A DNA stretch of 64,000 nt from Acidobacteriota bacterium (GCA_030066195.1 JASJCB010000026.1:1-64000), one strand, 5' to 3'; shown: positions 8,791 through 18,700, numbered from the stretch's first letter. Program-made: numbers and translations. Notes: generated by a model not told the origin, from the sequence alone.

Positions 8791-8915
8791 TGGGCAATGA
8801 AAAAATCCCCGAAGTGGAGGTAAAGCCGAAACCGCGTCGACGCCGCTTCAGTGCAGATTACAAGCTCAAAATTCTCGTGGAGACTTTCGTGAGGGTGGTT
8901 TGGAAAAGGTTTTAA
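8790..8915 (+). pseudogene. Truncated IS3-type transposase OrfA N-terminus
   Basis: A 41-codon frame with a strong AAGGAGG site starts with a basic segment, PKPRRRRFSADYKLKIL, the beginning of the helix-turn-helix of many IS3-family OrfA proteins. After that the sequence diverges and stops. The remaining OrfA, OrfB and clear terminal inverted repeats are absent, so this is a decayed insertion sequence at the edge of the defence island. Family assignment rests on one short motif. Confidence 0.5.
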
Positions 8916-9162
8916 AACACCACACACATCGCATGGTGAGTCATTCTAGAAAAAACCCTTTTCACCTTCGTGACTTGGGGTCTCGCCCGAACCGCATGAT
9001 CTCCGTGATTTTTGATGGAACTTCATGAAATGGCAAGATTCAATTCATCTGAGCCAAGTAAGGACTTCATTTTCCAGGCTACTGAACGCTGCCAAAAAGC
9101 TTTACGTCACTTGGAACGACGCGGACTAATTGTTGATCCATTGGATGGAAATTGCCGGAGGT

Positions 9163-9369
9163 ATGAGCACAGTGGTGATCGCAGGTATGATTCCTGTTGA
9201 TATTTCGGTAAAGACGGTAAAGGGAAAAGAGCTTATCAAGCAGGTATCCGTCAAGGCCAAGTTCTGGGAGTATGAACGTAAAGAATCAAATAAAGGGAAC
9301 GAGTGGCGCTTCAAGCTCAAGATCGGTGAGTTTTCTGGTAAAGCGATGGCACGATTTACCCAGCACTAA
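9163..9369 (+). CDS. Weak candidate ORF, 68 residues, function unknown
   Basis: From ATG 9163 the frame gives a lysine-rich, beta-strand-like small protein (IPVDISVKTVKGKELIKQVSVKAKFWEY). A GGAGG precedes the ATG but only one base away, which is too close to be optimal. Alternative starts are TTG 9130 and ATG 9145. No family is recognised. The surrounding 8.9-9.5 kb stretch otherwise holds only debris after the transposase fragment, so this may not be expressed. Confidence 0.3.
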   Translation: MSTVVIAGMIPVDISVKTVKGKELIKQVSVKAKFWEYERKESNKGNEWRFKLKIGEFSGKAMARFTQH

Positions 9370-9480
9370 TTTGGAGTCGATTCATGAATGATGAAGATTC
9401 CCCTTGTCCCCCAACGGATATTGTTGTGGACTCAGATAAGCAGTAATCAATTGGGGCTCGAGTTTCTTGGTCTCGTCTTC

Positions 9481-9494
9481 GGTCTCGCGAGACC
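9481..9494. repeat. 14-bp perfect palindrome GGTCTCGCGAGACC
   Basis: A perfect 14-bp palindrome sits in the gap between the island debris and the membrane-protein gene. It could be a protein-binding site or a remnant of an element end. Nothing else ties it to a function. Confidence 0.4.
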
Positions 9495-9547
9495 TCTCGG
9501 CTAAGCCTCTAAATCACCCCGAATTAGCTTCCACGAGCGAACAGCAA

Positions 9548-9575
9548 AAAGGGTTCCCGGTGATGGGAACCCTTT
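9548..9575. terminator. Strong stem-loop, AAAGGGTTCCC / GGGAACCCTTT
   Basis: An 11-bp perfect stem with a six-base loop (GGTGAT) lies in the gap between the island and the membrane-protein gene. A second smaller hairpin, GATTGGG/CCCAATC, follows at 9581-9599. Position and A/T flanks suit a bidirectional terminator closing off the island. Confidence 0.55.
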
Positions 9576-9622
9576 GGTAGGATTGGGCTGGACCCAATCT
9601 TGAGTATTTGGGACATTTTCTG

Positions 9623-9680
9623 CTATGCAACTTGCCGGTTGCAAGCCGCAAGGGAAGAGAAAAAACCTTGTGGCTTTCAG
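9623..9680. repeat. Dispersed intergenic repeat, single arm
   Basis: The segment with CAACTTGCCGGTTGCAAG, followed by an AAGGGAAGAG and A-rich stretch, is the reverse complement of part of the element at 13127-13261 (GAAAAGCC...CTCTTC...TTGCAACTTGCCGCTTGCAA). It lies at the 3' side of the leftward membrane-protein gene. Confidence 0.5.
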
Positions 9681-9714
9681 GCGGATCGCTCTTCCGGATT
9701 AACATACCGAGAAA

Positions 9715-10281
9715 TCATTGCGATTCGCGCTCGCTCCTTTCGTTTCTCGCCGCCCGGTGGAACAGCAATCCCGATGCTACAAACAGCACGACGAAGAACC
9801 CGTTCAGGCCCACGATCTTGGACACGGAGTTGCCGCTATGCATCCCGACGACCAGCGCGAACACGGCGACCAACACCTGAGCGAGTGCCGTTGCGAACAA
9901 AGCGTATGCCGTTCCCCGAGGCTTGAAGCGTGCGAGGACGGCGCCGACCAGTCCGACGACCAGTACTCCGAGATACATCAAATTAGCGGGATTACCCTCT
10001 CTTCCGATCAACCCGACCGCAAGATTCATCCAGACCAGGAGAAGCGCCGCTCCGATCCCGACACAGAAGGCGGCTCGATAGGTGACATCACCCTTTTTTC
10101 CGGTTGCCAGTTTGTAGATGACGCCGGCGCCGAACAGGAGGGCCCCGGCGACGACGAAATCGGTCAATTCCCAGGCTACCTGGTCGGTGACCAGCATCGC
10201 CGACAGGGGCACCAGCAACACAAACGCTGTCCCGACCGCCAGGCCGACAATGTCTCTGTATTGCATCACGACATACTTCAT
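9715..10281 (-). CDS. Multi-pass inner-membrane protein of unknown function
   Basis: From ATG 10281 the protein has 188 residues with about six hydrophobic helices: IVGLAVGTAFVLLVPLSAML, FVVAGALLFGAGVIY, a third around AAFCVGIGAALLLVWM, LMYLGVLVVGLVGAVLA, ALFATALAQVLVAVFALV, and GFFVVLFVASGLLF. It has short loops and a charged C-terminal tail. The upstream in-frame start at 10341 is rejected because GGAGAG lies just before the internal ATG (MKYVVMQYRDIV). No transport or enzymatic motif is visible, and it is the only gene between two repeat elements. It is probably monocistronic. Confidence 0.7.
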   Translation of the reverse strand: MKYVVMQYRDIVGLAVGTAFVLLVPLSAMLVTDQVAWELTDFVVAGALLFGAGVIYKLATGKKGDVTYRAAFCVGIGAALLLVWMNLAVGLIGREGNPANLMYLGVLVVGLVGAVLARFKPRGTAYALFATALAQVLVAVFALVVGMHSGNSVSKIVGLNGFFVVLFVASGLLFHRAARNERSERESQ

Positions 10282-10546
10282 ATTCTCTCCGATAATTCCT
10301 ACGAATCGACCGCTGATTTCAATATAGCGCTTACTCCTCAAAGGATCAAATAGGGTTTGTGGAGGACGAAATGAGATCTCAGCCTGTTTTTTCCCGTATG
10401 AAACATCATGAAGGTTATACTGCTTTTACAAACCGACGCCGGGTTCGGGCCGTCCCGATAAGGGGATTCAGAGATGATGGACACGGACCTAAATAGATGG
10501 AAAGATCCTGAATTCATCACCTGATGATTCGGTTAAGGGGAGTCTT

Positions 10547-11797
10547 ATGAAATACCTGTCTTTTATCGTTTTTTCGTTGCTTTTCACGGGCTGCACACAC
10601 TCGGCGGAGGAATGGCCGCAGTATTTGGGACCGAATCGAGACGGCAGCGTGACCGCGCCGGGCCTCTTCGGCGGCAAGATTACCCTGGAACGAAGTTGGA
10701 TTCAGCCCCTGGGCAAAGGTTTTTCCGGGGTCGTGGTGGGCGGCGGCAAAATCTACACCATGTATGCCCACAAATCGGAAAACCCCGTGGTAAGCAATCC
10801 CCTGGCTACCAATTCACTGACAAGAGACGAGGCGCCTGTGCTTGCCTGTTTCGATGCGGCCACGGGCGCGAAGTTGTGGTCCTACGAGTACGGCAACCTA
10901 CTTCCCGAGTCCGGCCCGGGGGAGGCCGGTCCGTTGAGTACGCCCGTGCTGGACGGCAACATGGTCTACGGCCTGGGTGCGCGAGGTGAGCTTTTTGGTG
11001 TGGATGCAAACAGCGGACGGAAGATTTGGGCCCGTAATATCATCGAAGAGTTGGGGGCTGTGCCGCCTCCCTTCGGCCTGGCCTCTTCGCCCCTGGTCAG
11101 CGGCGACTTGTTGATTCTGAATGTGGGCGGCAAGGACAAGGGCATTGCCGCTTTCCATAAAAATACGGGGAGCTTGGAATGGCACCTGGGCGGCGAGAAG
11201 ATTGAATACCAAAGCCCCTCCCTGGTGACGCTGATGGGCCGCCGGCAGGTATTGAGCCTTTCGGATAGCAGGATGCGAGGACTCGAGCCGGCCACGGGCA
11301 GGGTGCTTTGGGAGGAAGATGTTAAAAAAGGGGTTCAAATGATCCCGATCGGTGATGATATGATCCTCTCTGATCAAAACCCCGGTTTCGCCCTTTACCG
11401 CCTGAATCGCGCTGCGAATACCGAGGTCGGAAAGTTCAGGGCCGGTAAATTGTGGAACAACGAACTCCTGGCCCTGGATTACGATATGCCGGTGCATCAC
11501 AAGGGTTATTTGTACGGCTTCAAAGGCAATATCATGACCTGCCTGAAGTTGGAAACGGGGGAGAAGGTATGGTCATCGCGGGACGCCGGCCCGAGCGTGG
11601 GCATCCTTGCCGACGGTCATCTGGCCCTTGTCGGCCGAGACGGCAGATTCCGAATTGTCCGGGCTTCCCCGAAGGGTTATCAGGAGCGGACATCGATCAA
11701 GGTTTTCGAGAAGAGCGATCTCACCGAACCCAGTTATGCCGGCGGGGTTTTCTACATGCGCAATCCCACCCACATCGCGGCCGTAAGAGTGAAGTAA
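10547..11797 (+). CDS. Exported PQQ-type beta-propeller lipoprotein
   Basis: The 416-residue protein begins with a lipoprotein signal peptide (lipobox LFTGC, Cys16). Repeated blade motifs of the PQQ-like/quinoprotein propeller follow: ACFDAATGAKLWSYEY, FGVDANSGRKIWARN, AAFHKNTGSLEWHLGG, RGLEPATGRVLWEEDV, CLKLETGEKVWSSRD. There is no additional catalytic domain. Such proteins sit in the periplasm or on the outer membrane and often act as scaffolds (BamB-like) or as non-enzymatic propellers in Acidobacteriota and Planctomycetota. GGGGAG precedes the ATG. Its neighbours, a membrane protein and an opposing exported protein, do not indicate a pathway. Confidence 0.85.
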   Translation: MKYLSFIVFSLLFTGCTHSAEEWPQYLGPNRDGSVTAPGLFGGKITLERSWIQPLGKGFSGVVVGGGKIYTMYAHKSENPVVSNPLATNSLTRDEAPVLACFDAATGAKLWSYEYGNLLPESGPGEAGPLSTPVLDGNMVYGLGARGELFGVDANSGRKIWARNIIEELGAVPPPFGLASSPLVSGDLLILNVGGKDKGIAAFHKNTGSLEWHLGGEKIEYQSPSLVTLMGRRQVLSLSDSRMRGLEPATGRVLWEEDVKKGVQMIPIGDDMILSDQNPGFALYRLNRAANTEVGKFRAGKLWNNELLALDYDMPVHHKGYLYGFKGNIMTCLKLETGEKVWSSRDAGPSVGILADGHLALVGRDGRFRIVRASPKGYQERTSIKVFEKSDLTEPSYAGGVFYMRNPTHIAAVRVK

Positions 11798-11978
11798 TCC
11801 GGGGGGTCGGCAGTGACAAGAACCGTAACCATTGCTCGTTGAAACCTGTTGCGTTACGGCGCGGCGGCGGGTTGCCTGTTGGCGAGCCTGCCTTTCCCGG
11901 CGGCGCGCATGCCCGACGGCAAGCACCTGTCATGCCGGGTCATCGGCAAGGGTCGGGCCCACCGTCCCGAGCGGAAGT

Positions 11979-13073
11979 TTATTCGATTGTCAGGCCCTGT
12001 TGGTTTTCGATACGAGCTTGGAAGCCCCAGCCGCCAAAGGCCTCGCTTACGGCGAATAAGACCTCGTTGCGGCCCTGCTTCAGATCCAGGTAGAGGCTGT
12101 CGAAATAGCCGATGGTGCCCAGATAGCGGAAATCCCGGGAGAGGTAGCGGTTATTGCCCTGGTATACCGGCTTGCCCGCCACGTATACCCGGACCCGATC
12201 GCTATAACCGAAGTCGATCTTGCGTAAACCGGCTTCAGCAGCATTGATCACCAGGCGGACAAACGCGGTATCGCGTTGCCTGTCGACGCCCTGAAGGCGA
12301 GCCAGATTGGCGACCCCCGAGGTCTCCACGGCCAGATCGCGCCATTTTCGAGTTGCCGACATCTTCGCGTCAAGGGGCCGGCCCTCGGCCAGATCGGCGG
12401 CGGCGAAGCTGTCGGAGACCTTGAACTTCTTCAGTGTGCCCTTACCCGCCACGGGTATTTTGGGCGGGCTGCCTTTCAACCGCGGCGCCGTGCTTGCCTC
12501 GAAACGAAAATTGGAGAACCACGCGGGAGAGAAGTTTCCACACTTCACCCCGACCTTGCCGGTGACCGGCTCCCGTTTCAGTTCGGGCACGAAGAGCACG
12601 GGCTTCTCCATATCCTCGATGTAAACCTCTGCCTGTTGCCCGGATACTACGATCTTGACGTGGAACCAGGTGTTGAAGGCATAGGTAACAGGTACGCCGT
12701 ATCCCGGACCGTGGTAAAGTTGCCAACCGGAAAGACCATTGAAAACCGGGGTGTACTGATTGGCATCGGGCTTCCCGGATTGGTGCGGCCGCACATAGAA
12801 CTCCTCGTAGTTGCGCCCGTCCACCAGCCGCCAGACAGCGCCCATGAAACCGCGCTCCCCGGGCAGGGACAGGTCGAATTCGATCGTGCCGTCTTTAAAG
12901 GCGCTGTCCCCAAGATAGGCAATGCCGCCTTTGAGGTATAGACTCTCCCGGTCCAGGTGCCGCTCGATGCGACTTTCGCGAGCTGAAATCTGCCAGCGCT
13001 CCGAACTGAAAGGCACCACCTCACCGGCTCTCGCCAACCCACAAAACACACAGAAAAAAAGAATGGCCCGCAT
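11979..13073 (-). CDS. Exported ConA-like (LamG/DUF1080-type) protein
   Basis: From ATG 13073 (after GGAGGT) the protein is 364 residues with a signal peptide ending LARAG. The first domain is a concanavalin-like jelly roll: FKDGTIEFDLSLPGERGFMGAVWRLVDGRNYEEFYVRP, then WFHVKIVVSGQQAEVYIEDME and KVGVKCGNFSPAWFSNFRF. This is the pattern of DUF1080/LamG carbohydrate-binding or glycosidase-associated domains. The C-terminal half (VSDSFAAADL to the end) is a second beta-rich domain, with FDSLYLDLKQGRNEVLFAVSEAFGGWGFQARI resembling a galactose-binding-like module. A longer start at 13124 would add 17 residues before the signal peptide and is unlikely. The substrate is unknown. Confidence 0.75.
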   Translation of the reverse strand: MRAILFFCVFCGLARAGEVVPFSSERWQISARESRIERHLDRESLYLKGGIAYLGDSAFKDGTIEFDLSLPGERGFMGAVWRLVDGRNYEEFYVRPHQSGKPDANQYTPVFNGLSGWQLYHGPGYGVPVTYAFNTWFHVKIVVSGQQAEVYIEDMEKPVLFVPELKREPVTGKVGVKCGNFSPAWFSNFRFEASTAPRLKGSPPKIPVAGKGTLKKFKVSDSFAAADLAEGRPLDAKMSATRKWRDLAVETSGVANLARLQGVDRQRDTAFVRLVINAAEAGLRKIDFGYSDRVRVYVAGKPVYQGNNRYLSRDFRYLGTIGYFDSLYLDLKQGRNEVLFAVSEAFGGWGFQARIENQQGLTIE

Positions 13074-13126
13074 CAAAACACCTCCACCGGGATCGAGATG
13101 ATTATTCATACGGGCAACAAACATTC

Positions 13127-13261
13127 AAGTTACAAGTTGCAAGTTGGCAGTTGCAAGAGCCTTGGGCTGCCGGCCCCGGACCCAACCGTGACCGGCACTT
13201 CTTGAAAAGCCGCAAGGCTTTTCTCTTCTCTTGAAACTTGCAACTTGCCGCTTGCAACTTG
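13127..13261. repeat. Intergenic element with imperfect 32-bp inverted ends
   Basis: Left end 13127-13159 and right end 13230-13261 are imperfect reverse complements built from CAAGTTGCAAG-like words. Between them is a GAAAAGCC/GGCTTTTC hairpin (13204-13223) with a GCAA tetraloop. A related single arm lies at 9623-9680. The arrangement is MITE- or REP-like and non-coding. Confidence 0.6.
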
Positions 13262-13415
13262 ATCGGGCGCGCAATCAAAAAAATCCGACCCTTGGCGCGT
13301 AAAAAAAACGCTGGCTTAGATGAGAGCAGTGCCGTTGTTCTTCCCTCCTTGGGAATAAAAGGTTACGGCATTTCTTTGTCCATTTCCAAATCAACAAAAG
13401 TCAAGGAGTTTTTCG

Positions 13416-15233
13416 ATGTCGATTAATGTACTGTTTAAGACATTTCGTCATGTGCCATTGCGTGTCCCATTGCTTTCCATCATGTTTTTTGTCCTGCCGG
13501 CGAGTATGGTTTGGGCGGCCGCGCCGTCGGCGCCGACCACGTACAATCCCTCCGGCACCATTTACACGGCGACGCCTACATTTTCTTGGAGCAGCGTGTC
13601 GGGTGCGTCCTATTACATCATCTCGGTGCATCGTTCAGCCGACGATAATTACGAGTTTGAAGTTGCGGTGACGGGCACGTCTTTCAGGCCCGGGTCTCTG
13701 GCCGATACCGTGCCGGGCTCCAACAGCTCGCCCAGTGTCAGTGAACCTACTTACCTGATTGCCAATACGACCTATAACTGGTGGGTTCGGGCGGTCAACT
13801 CGAGCGGTCAGGCGGGCGCCTGGTCCTCCGTGAAAACCTTTGAATACAGTGCTCCGAGCCTGCTGGGTACGGGTCTGCATTCTCACGTGGGTTATCCCAC
13901 CGAGATCGCAACCCACGTGGATCAGTTCAATGCGGCCGATTGTGACGGCAATCCTACGGGTGACCCCACCAGTTGGGCGACCATGAACGATAGCGCGCTG
14001 GTGAATCACGCCAACAGCTTCGGTAACGATTTTTTCGTTTATTCCGGCGCCGACTGGCGTATGTACTACAATTACTTCGGCGGTCGCTGGATTCAGAGCA
14101 ATCTGTCCTCGAGCGTTCTATCCGGACTGACCACGCGGGACATTGTATTACACCCCATTACGCTGCCCAGGGAACAAACCACCGTCAGCATGGGCAATGA
14201 CGTGTATGGAAATACCCAACGCAAAACCATTGCCCTGATCGGCGCCGACTACAACGGCCGTGAGGCCGCCCTGATCAACCAGGATCCCGTGGCCAACGGT
14301 TTCGGTTTCGCTACCAAAGATCTTTACCACCGGTTCCGCGTGCCCGGAATGTTCAATATCACCATCAAGGGGACTTCCGTTCGCCCCACCGATGCCGATC
14401 TGTATCAGTTCGACCTGACCAACAGTCAAAACCTGCTATACACCGAACTGGAGTTCCACAGCCTCGGTCCGGCCTCTTTCGAGCAGTTTGTCGAGGACCG
14501 GTTCACCGGGTTCCTGAAAATTCTCAAGAACCAGGCCGGTTCCAAGGGCAAGTACATGCTTTTGGGCAACGAGCCCGAGGGCATTGTACGCATCCATCCG
14601 CAGATCTACGCGAGAATGATCGCTCTGGCTTATGAGACCTTGAAAAACGACAATATCAAGATCGTTTTGGCCAACTTTGCTCAGGGTCCCAGTCACCTTA
14701 ACTACATGGATATCATGATGGACGAGTTCCGGGCCATTTACGGAACCGACGCCTGGGGTCGGATCACCGGACAGGAGTGTCCTTTCCAAGCCTCTTCCAT
14801 CGATTACTATCTGCAACACGACGGCGACCCCGATAACGACGGCGACGACCTGACTTACGACGAAATCGCCCGCCAGGTGGGGCTTTACAAGCAAAAAGTG
14901 CAGGAGCTACGCAACTTGTTCGTGAATTCCTCCACCACGGTCGATTTTTTCATCAAAGAGGGCGGCTTCAGTCTCAATTATTTCTGCGCACATCCCGGTT
15001 TACTGGACGATATCAACAGCATGGGGACCGGAGCTTCCATGCCCGCATATTTCCAGGACGAGGTCATCACACTGGTGAGCTTTTTCAAGCAACTGGGCTT
15101 TCAGGATGTCGCGTGGTTCAACCATTTCCGGACACCCGCCGAACACGGCGATCTGCTGATCGGTACGGCGCCGATCAGCGGGCCGACCATGACGGAAACC
15201 AAGTTCGGTGACTTCCTGAGTGGTCTCAACTAA
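13416..15233 (+). CDS. Exported fibronectin-type-III-like protein with putative glycoside-hydrolase barrel
   Basis: The 605-residue protein has a long signal peptide ending VWAAAP. A fibronectin-III-like domain follows (about 38-145: PTFSWSSVSGASYYIISV, NTTYNWWVRAVNSSGQAGAWS). The remaining 450 residues resemble a clan-A glycosidase barrel. GNEPEG places Glu386 as a candidate acid/base at the end of strand 4. IKEGGFS places Glu515 as a candidate nucleophile near strand 7. VHPQIYARM and KIVLANFA fit the intervening helices and strands. I do not recognise a specific GH family, so activity is inferred. AAGGAG lies before the ATG, and a strong hairpin follows the stop. The protein probably attacks a polysaccharide outside the cell. 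Confidence 0.7.
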   Translation: MSINVLFKTFRHVPLRVPLLSIMFFVLPASMVWAAAPSAPTTYNPSGTIYTATPTFSWSSVSGASYYIISVHRSADDNYEFEVAVTGTSFRPGSLADTVPGSNSSPSVSEPTYLIANTTYNWWVRAVNSSGQAGAWSSVKTFEYSAPSLLGTGLHSHVGYPTEIATHVDQFNAADCDGNPTGDPTSWATMNDSALVNHANSFGNDFFVYSGADWRMYYNYFGGRWIQSNLSSSVLSGLTTRDIVLHPITLPREQTTVSMGNDVYGNTQRKTIALIGADYNGREAALINQDPVANGFGFATKDLYHRFRVPGMFNITIKGTSVRPTDADLYQFDLTNSQNLLYTELEFHSLGPASFEQFVEDRFTGFLKILKNQAGSKGKYMLLGNEPEGIVRIHPQIYARMIALAYETLKNDNIKIVLANFAQGPSHLNYMDIMMDEFRAIYGTDAWGRITGQECPFQASSIDYYLQHDGDPDNDGDDLTYDEIARQVGLYKQKVQELRNLFVNSSTTVDFFIKEGGFSLNYFCAHPGLLDDINSMGTGASMPAYFQDEVITLVSFFKQLGFQDVAWFNHFRTPAEHGDLLIGTAPISGPTMTETKFGDFLSGLN

Positions 15234-15240
15234 ACAAAAG

Positions 15241-15263
15241 GCCGGGGCGGGCGCCGCCCCGGC
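15241..15263 (+). terminator. GC-rich terminator-like hairpin after the glycosidase-like gene
   Basis: GCCGGGGCG and CGCCCCGGC form a perfect 9-bp stem with a five-base loop, eight bases after the TAA. The flanks are AAG before and CTCCTT after, without a long T run. Confidence 0.6.
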
Positions 15264-15293
15264 TCCTTCTGACAACACCTGACCCTTGCCGCC

Positions 15294-15737
15294 GCGCACG
15301 CGCGCCGGCGTGCTCTTCCCTGGGATGGGCGAGGACTATGGATTTAAAAAGAAACAACTTACAGACCCAAACCCACGAGCACAAAGCCCAAAGGGCGATC
15401 CCCCCTGGGCGCGCACGCATCCTGCGTGCTCTTCCCTGGGATGGGCGTGAGCTATAGGTTTAACAAGAAAAAACTTAAAGACCCAAACACACGAGCACAA
15501 AGCCCGAAGGGCCCCCCTGGGCGCGCACGCATCCTGCGTGCTCTTCCCTGGGATGGGCGTGAGCTATAGGTTTAACAAGAAACAACTTAAAGACCCAAAG
15601 ACACGAGCCGCCTCGCTTCGCGTGGCGCGAATCTCGGCTTGCATGCACGCAGGATGCGTGCGCGCCCAGGGGTTTCGCCTCGCTTCGCGTGACGCGAATC
15701 TCGGTTGGAATGCACGCAGGATGCGTGCGCGCCCAGG
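15294..15737. repeat. Array A of a REP/MITE-like palindromic element
   Basis: Three left-type units (hairpins at 15296, 15404-15429, 15516-15541) are each followed by about 75 bp of conserved spacer (CTCTTCCCTGGGATGGGCG ... AAACAACTTAAAGACCCAAA). Two right-type units (15645-15670, 15712-15737) are preceded by CTTCGCGTGGCGCGAATCTCGG. Left and right 26-bp arms are exact reverse complements, and each arm is itself a hairpin: GCACGC-ATCCT-GCGTGC on the left, GCACGC-AGGAT-GCGTGC on the right. The first left unit is degenerate. The last right arm ends two bases before the NACHT stop codon, in the convergent gap after the glycosidase-like gene. Confidence 0.85.
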
Positions 15738-15739
15738 GG

Positions 15740-18700
15740 TCATGATTCTTCCAAGAAATCCTTTAACGCTTGGATCAGGTCTTCCTCGGCGGCTTCTACC
15801 GTGAAGGGGATTTCTTCCTTGCCCTCGGGCCATTCGGCCAGGGCGGAGGCGATGCCGGCGTGGGGGGACCAGGGGGCTTGTTCCAGGTCGCGCTGGTCGG
15901 CCAGCAGCCGTTCCCGTTCGTCGGGGTCGATGCCCTCGGGGCGCAGCCAGTCCAGCACGCCCTCGTGATCGGTGAGGAAGGCATGGAGTTTTTCCAGGCT
16001 GTCGCGGCGGAGCGTGGGGCGCAGGCGGCCGTCCTCGTCCAGGATACCCAGGTGTTTGGGCAGCGGTTCCTTGGGCGGAAACCCGCGCCGGGCAAGGAGA
16101 TCCGGGTCCTCGGCCATTTCCACAAACCAGTCGTGCACCGCGAAGCGGTAGGCGAAGTGGGCGGCGGCGTGGATCAAAGTTTCGGGAATGGTATCGGTTT
16201 CTTCTACTTTTTTTGCAGCACGTTCGCAAAGAGGTCTTAATTGAGAAGAGCGGCCGAAGGCCGCGATTTGTCTAAGCGCCAGCGTCTGCATCAGCTCCAG
16301 CGCCCGTGCCAGCGCCCGCGCGAGCGCCAGCGCGAGCGCCAGCGCCTGCGCCCTAGCCCTCGCCCGCGTCAGCGCCAGCGCCTGCGCCTGCGCGAGCGCC
16401 AGCGCCAGCGCCTGCGCCTGCGCCTGCGCCCGCGCCAGCGCCAGCGCCTGCGCCCGCTTAAAATAGTGCAGCCCGAAATTATTGGCTAAAAGGCCGATTC
16501 CATACCCGAATCCAATCAGGCTGTCCTTCAAACTCGCGCTCACGCGAGGGTTGAGGCTTAAAGTCAGGTTCACCGGTATCAGCGGCTCACCCCAATAATA
16601 AATAACGAATGTCTCATCAACGAATGCCTCATCATCCAAGGCATAAAGTCGAGCGGGCAAGCTGTTTCCCATGAGGTTCAGAATCGATCCATCCCGAGGC
16701 GCCACGGTTTCGGCCAGGAAACAGGTAGTGGTGGGATAGGGTAACTGTTGCCACTCCTCATCATTGTGTCGCTGCCAGAGTAAATGGGAATCGGCTTTCA
16801 TTGCTTCGGCTAAAAGGCGGGCCAGGTTGTCGTCCAACCGTTTTCCCAGTGTTGTCGCCTCAGTTTTCCAGTCATCGCTCGGAAGGATCGTAATGATCAG
16901 CCATAATAGGGCCTGGCAACGGGCTTCATGCGGGCCGAAAAAAATGTTCCAACTACTGTCATTGGCCGGCTCCTGCCAACGTTGGGTCGCTGCTTTCTGA
17001 TTCTCGAACTTATCCGAGCGCAAGGCCAAAACGTCCCAAGTGTGCTTGGTGTCGGTTGTCCGGAGGAGTTCAACCAGCAGTTCTTCTAAACGTTCGATCA
17101 GGGCCGGACGCAAAGCCAGGGTGCGTGGGAATCCCCAATTCGGGTGCAACAAAGAAGCCCCAGCGGCCAGGGGGAGGTATTCTAAGCGTTCCGCATCCTT
17201 AAACGACAATTCGCCGCCAGCGAGGGCCTGAACAAGGAGGTTCGCTTGGTGAACCTCGGCTATCTCAAGGTTATCCAGAACTTGAAAGTGCCCCTCGTTT
17301 TGGGTTTTGGCCGCGTGGATGGTCATGAAGAGCATGGCCACCTCGTCCCAACCGGACAAGGCCAGTTTGGCCAGTAGTTCCTTCTTCAAAAACTTATCAC
17401 CCTTCAAGCTGTAGCGACCCTGGAGGTATTCCGCGCAAAGGTATTCCTGGAAGCTGAGGTGGGCAAACTGCACCTTGTCCTCGGCGGGTTGCACCAACAA
17501 ACCGGCGGGGTGGAGGAAGTAGGAAAGTAGGGCTTCGGTGTCAGCCGGTTTCAGCGTGGTGAAGCGACCGTGTTTGCTGCCGGAGAGCAATAAGGTAACG
17601 GCGGCCAAGAGTTCTTGCTTGGACCAGATCAGTTGACGAGCTTGCGCTGAATCGTCGAAGGGAGTTAGTCTTTCAGCTTCCTCGCTTCCTCGGCACTGGC
17701 TTCGCCAGGCAAGAAATCCCAAAACCAGCCTTTTTTCCGCATCGGGCCAGTGATCCAATTCCAACTTGGTGCCAGCCGCGTTATGTTTCAACTGACGATG
17801 CCGATCCTGGCGTTTGAGATAAAGGTCGATGATCTCTTCATATAAAGAAGCGCGCCCGTCCGGCATGGCGTTGCGGTTCAGGTGGACCAGCGACATCAAG
17901 GTGAGGAAGATGGGGCGCCTGGCCAGGCTGAGGAGAAACGGTCGTTGGCTGTCCCGCAACGCGGTCAGGAAATCCCGGACCCCCTTTTCGCTTTTACGTC
18001 GCCAGTCATCGCGCAGGCGGTACCACTTGTTGACGAAGGTTTCCACCTGTTTGAAGAGGAAGGGTTGCAGGTAGACCAGCGGCGGCGCCTCACAGTTGTA
18101 GCCTTTGCAGAGTTCCGGCAGGTCCAGGTCGGTAAAACCGCCGGGGCGTCCCGTCAACAAAACCCGGTAGCCGCGCTTGAAGGCTTCGAAAGCCAGGCCG
18201 AGCACTTTGGTTCTTGTTTCGGGACCACCGACCTCATCGATGCCGTCGAATAACAATAAGGTGGGTCGCCGGGTATCCTCCGGGCCGGTCTTTTCCTGTA
18301 CCGATGCCTTCAACCTCGCCACGTCCAACTGAACCATGTAGCGTTTCTGCATGGGGTTTTCTTGCTGCGCCGTCAGTCGTTCTTCTTTCGCGACCGGCCT
18401 GGCGTCGTACTCGGCAAATATCCACCAGGCATCCAACAGGTCGTCCAAGGTTTCTATCAAACTGAAGTCATAACTTCGCAATGTCAGCGGAATGGGTAGA
18501 ATGCGGTTTTTGGGGTCCAGTTTCAGGCTGAAGTCGGAGATGGTTTCGGGATCGGCCAGTTCAAGCACGGTGCGGCTGACCAGGGTAGTTTTCCCGCTGC
18601 CGGGTTTGCCCGAGATCATCAGGAAGGGCCGGCCTTCCAGCAATTCCCAAAGACCTCGGCCGTGCTCTTCTTCCTCGTCCAGCTTCTCCGGGCCGACCAT

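Noticed and set aside
15294-15737. CRISPR array
   Set aside because: Spacing, 26-bp hairpin arms in inverted orientation, and conserved (not unique) spacers are REP-like; no cas genes are present.
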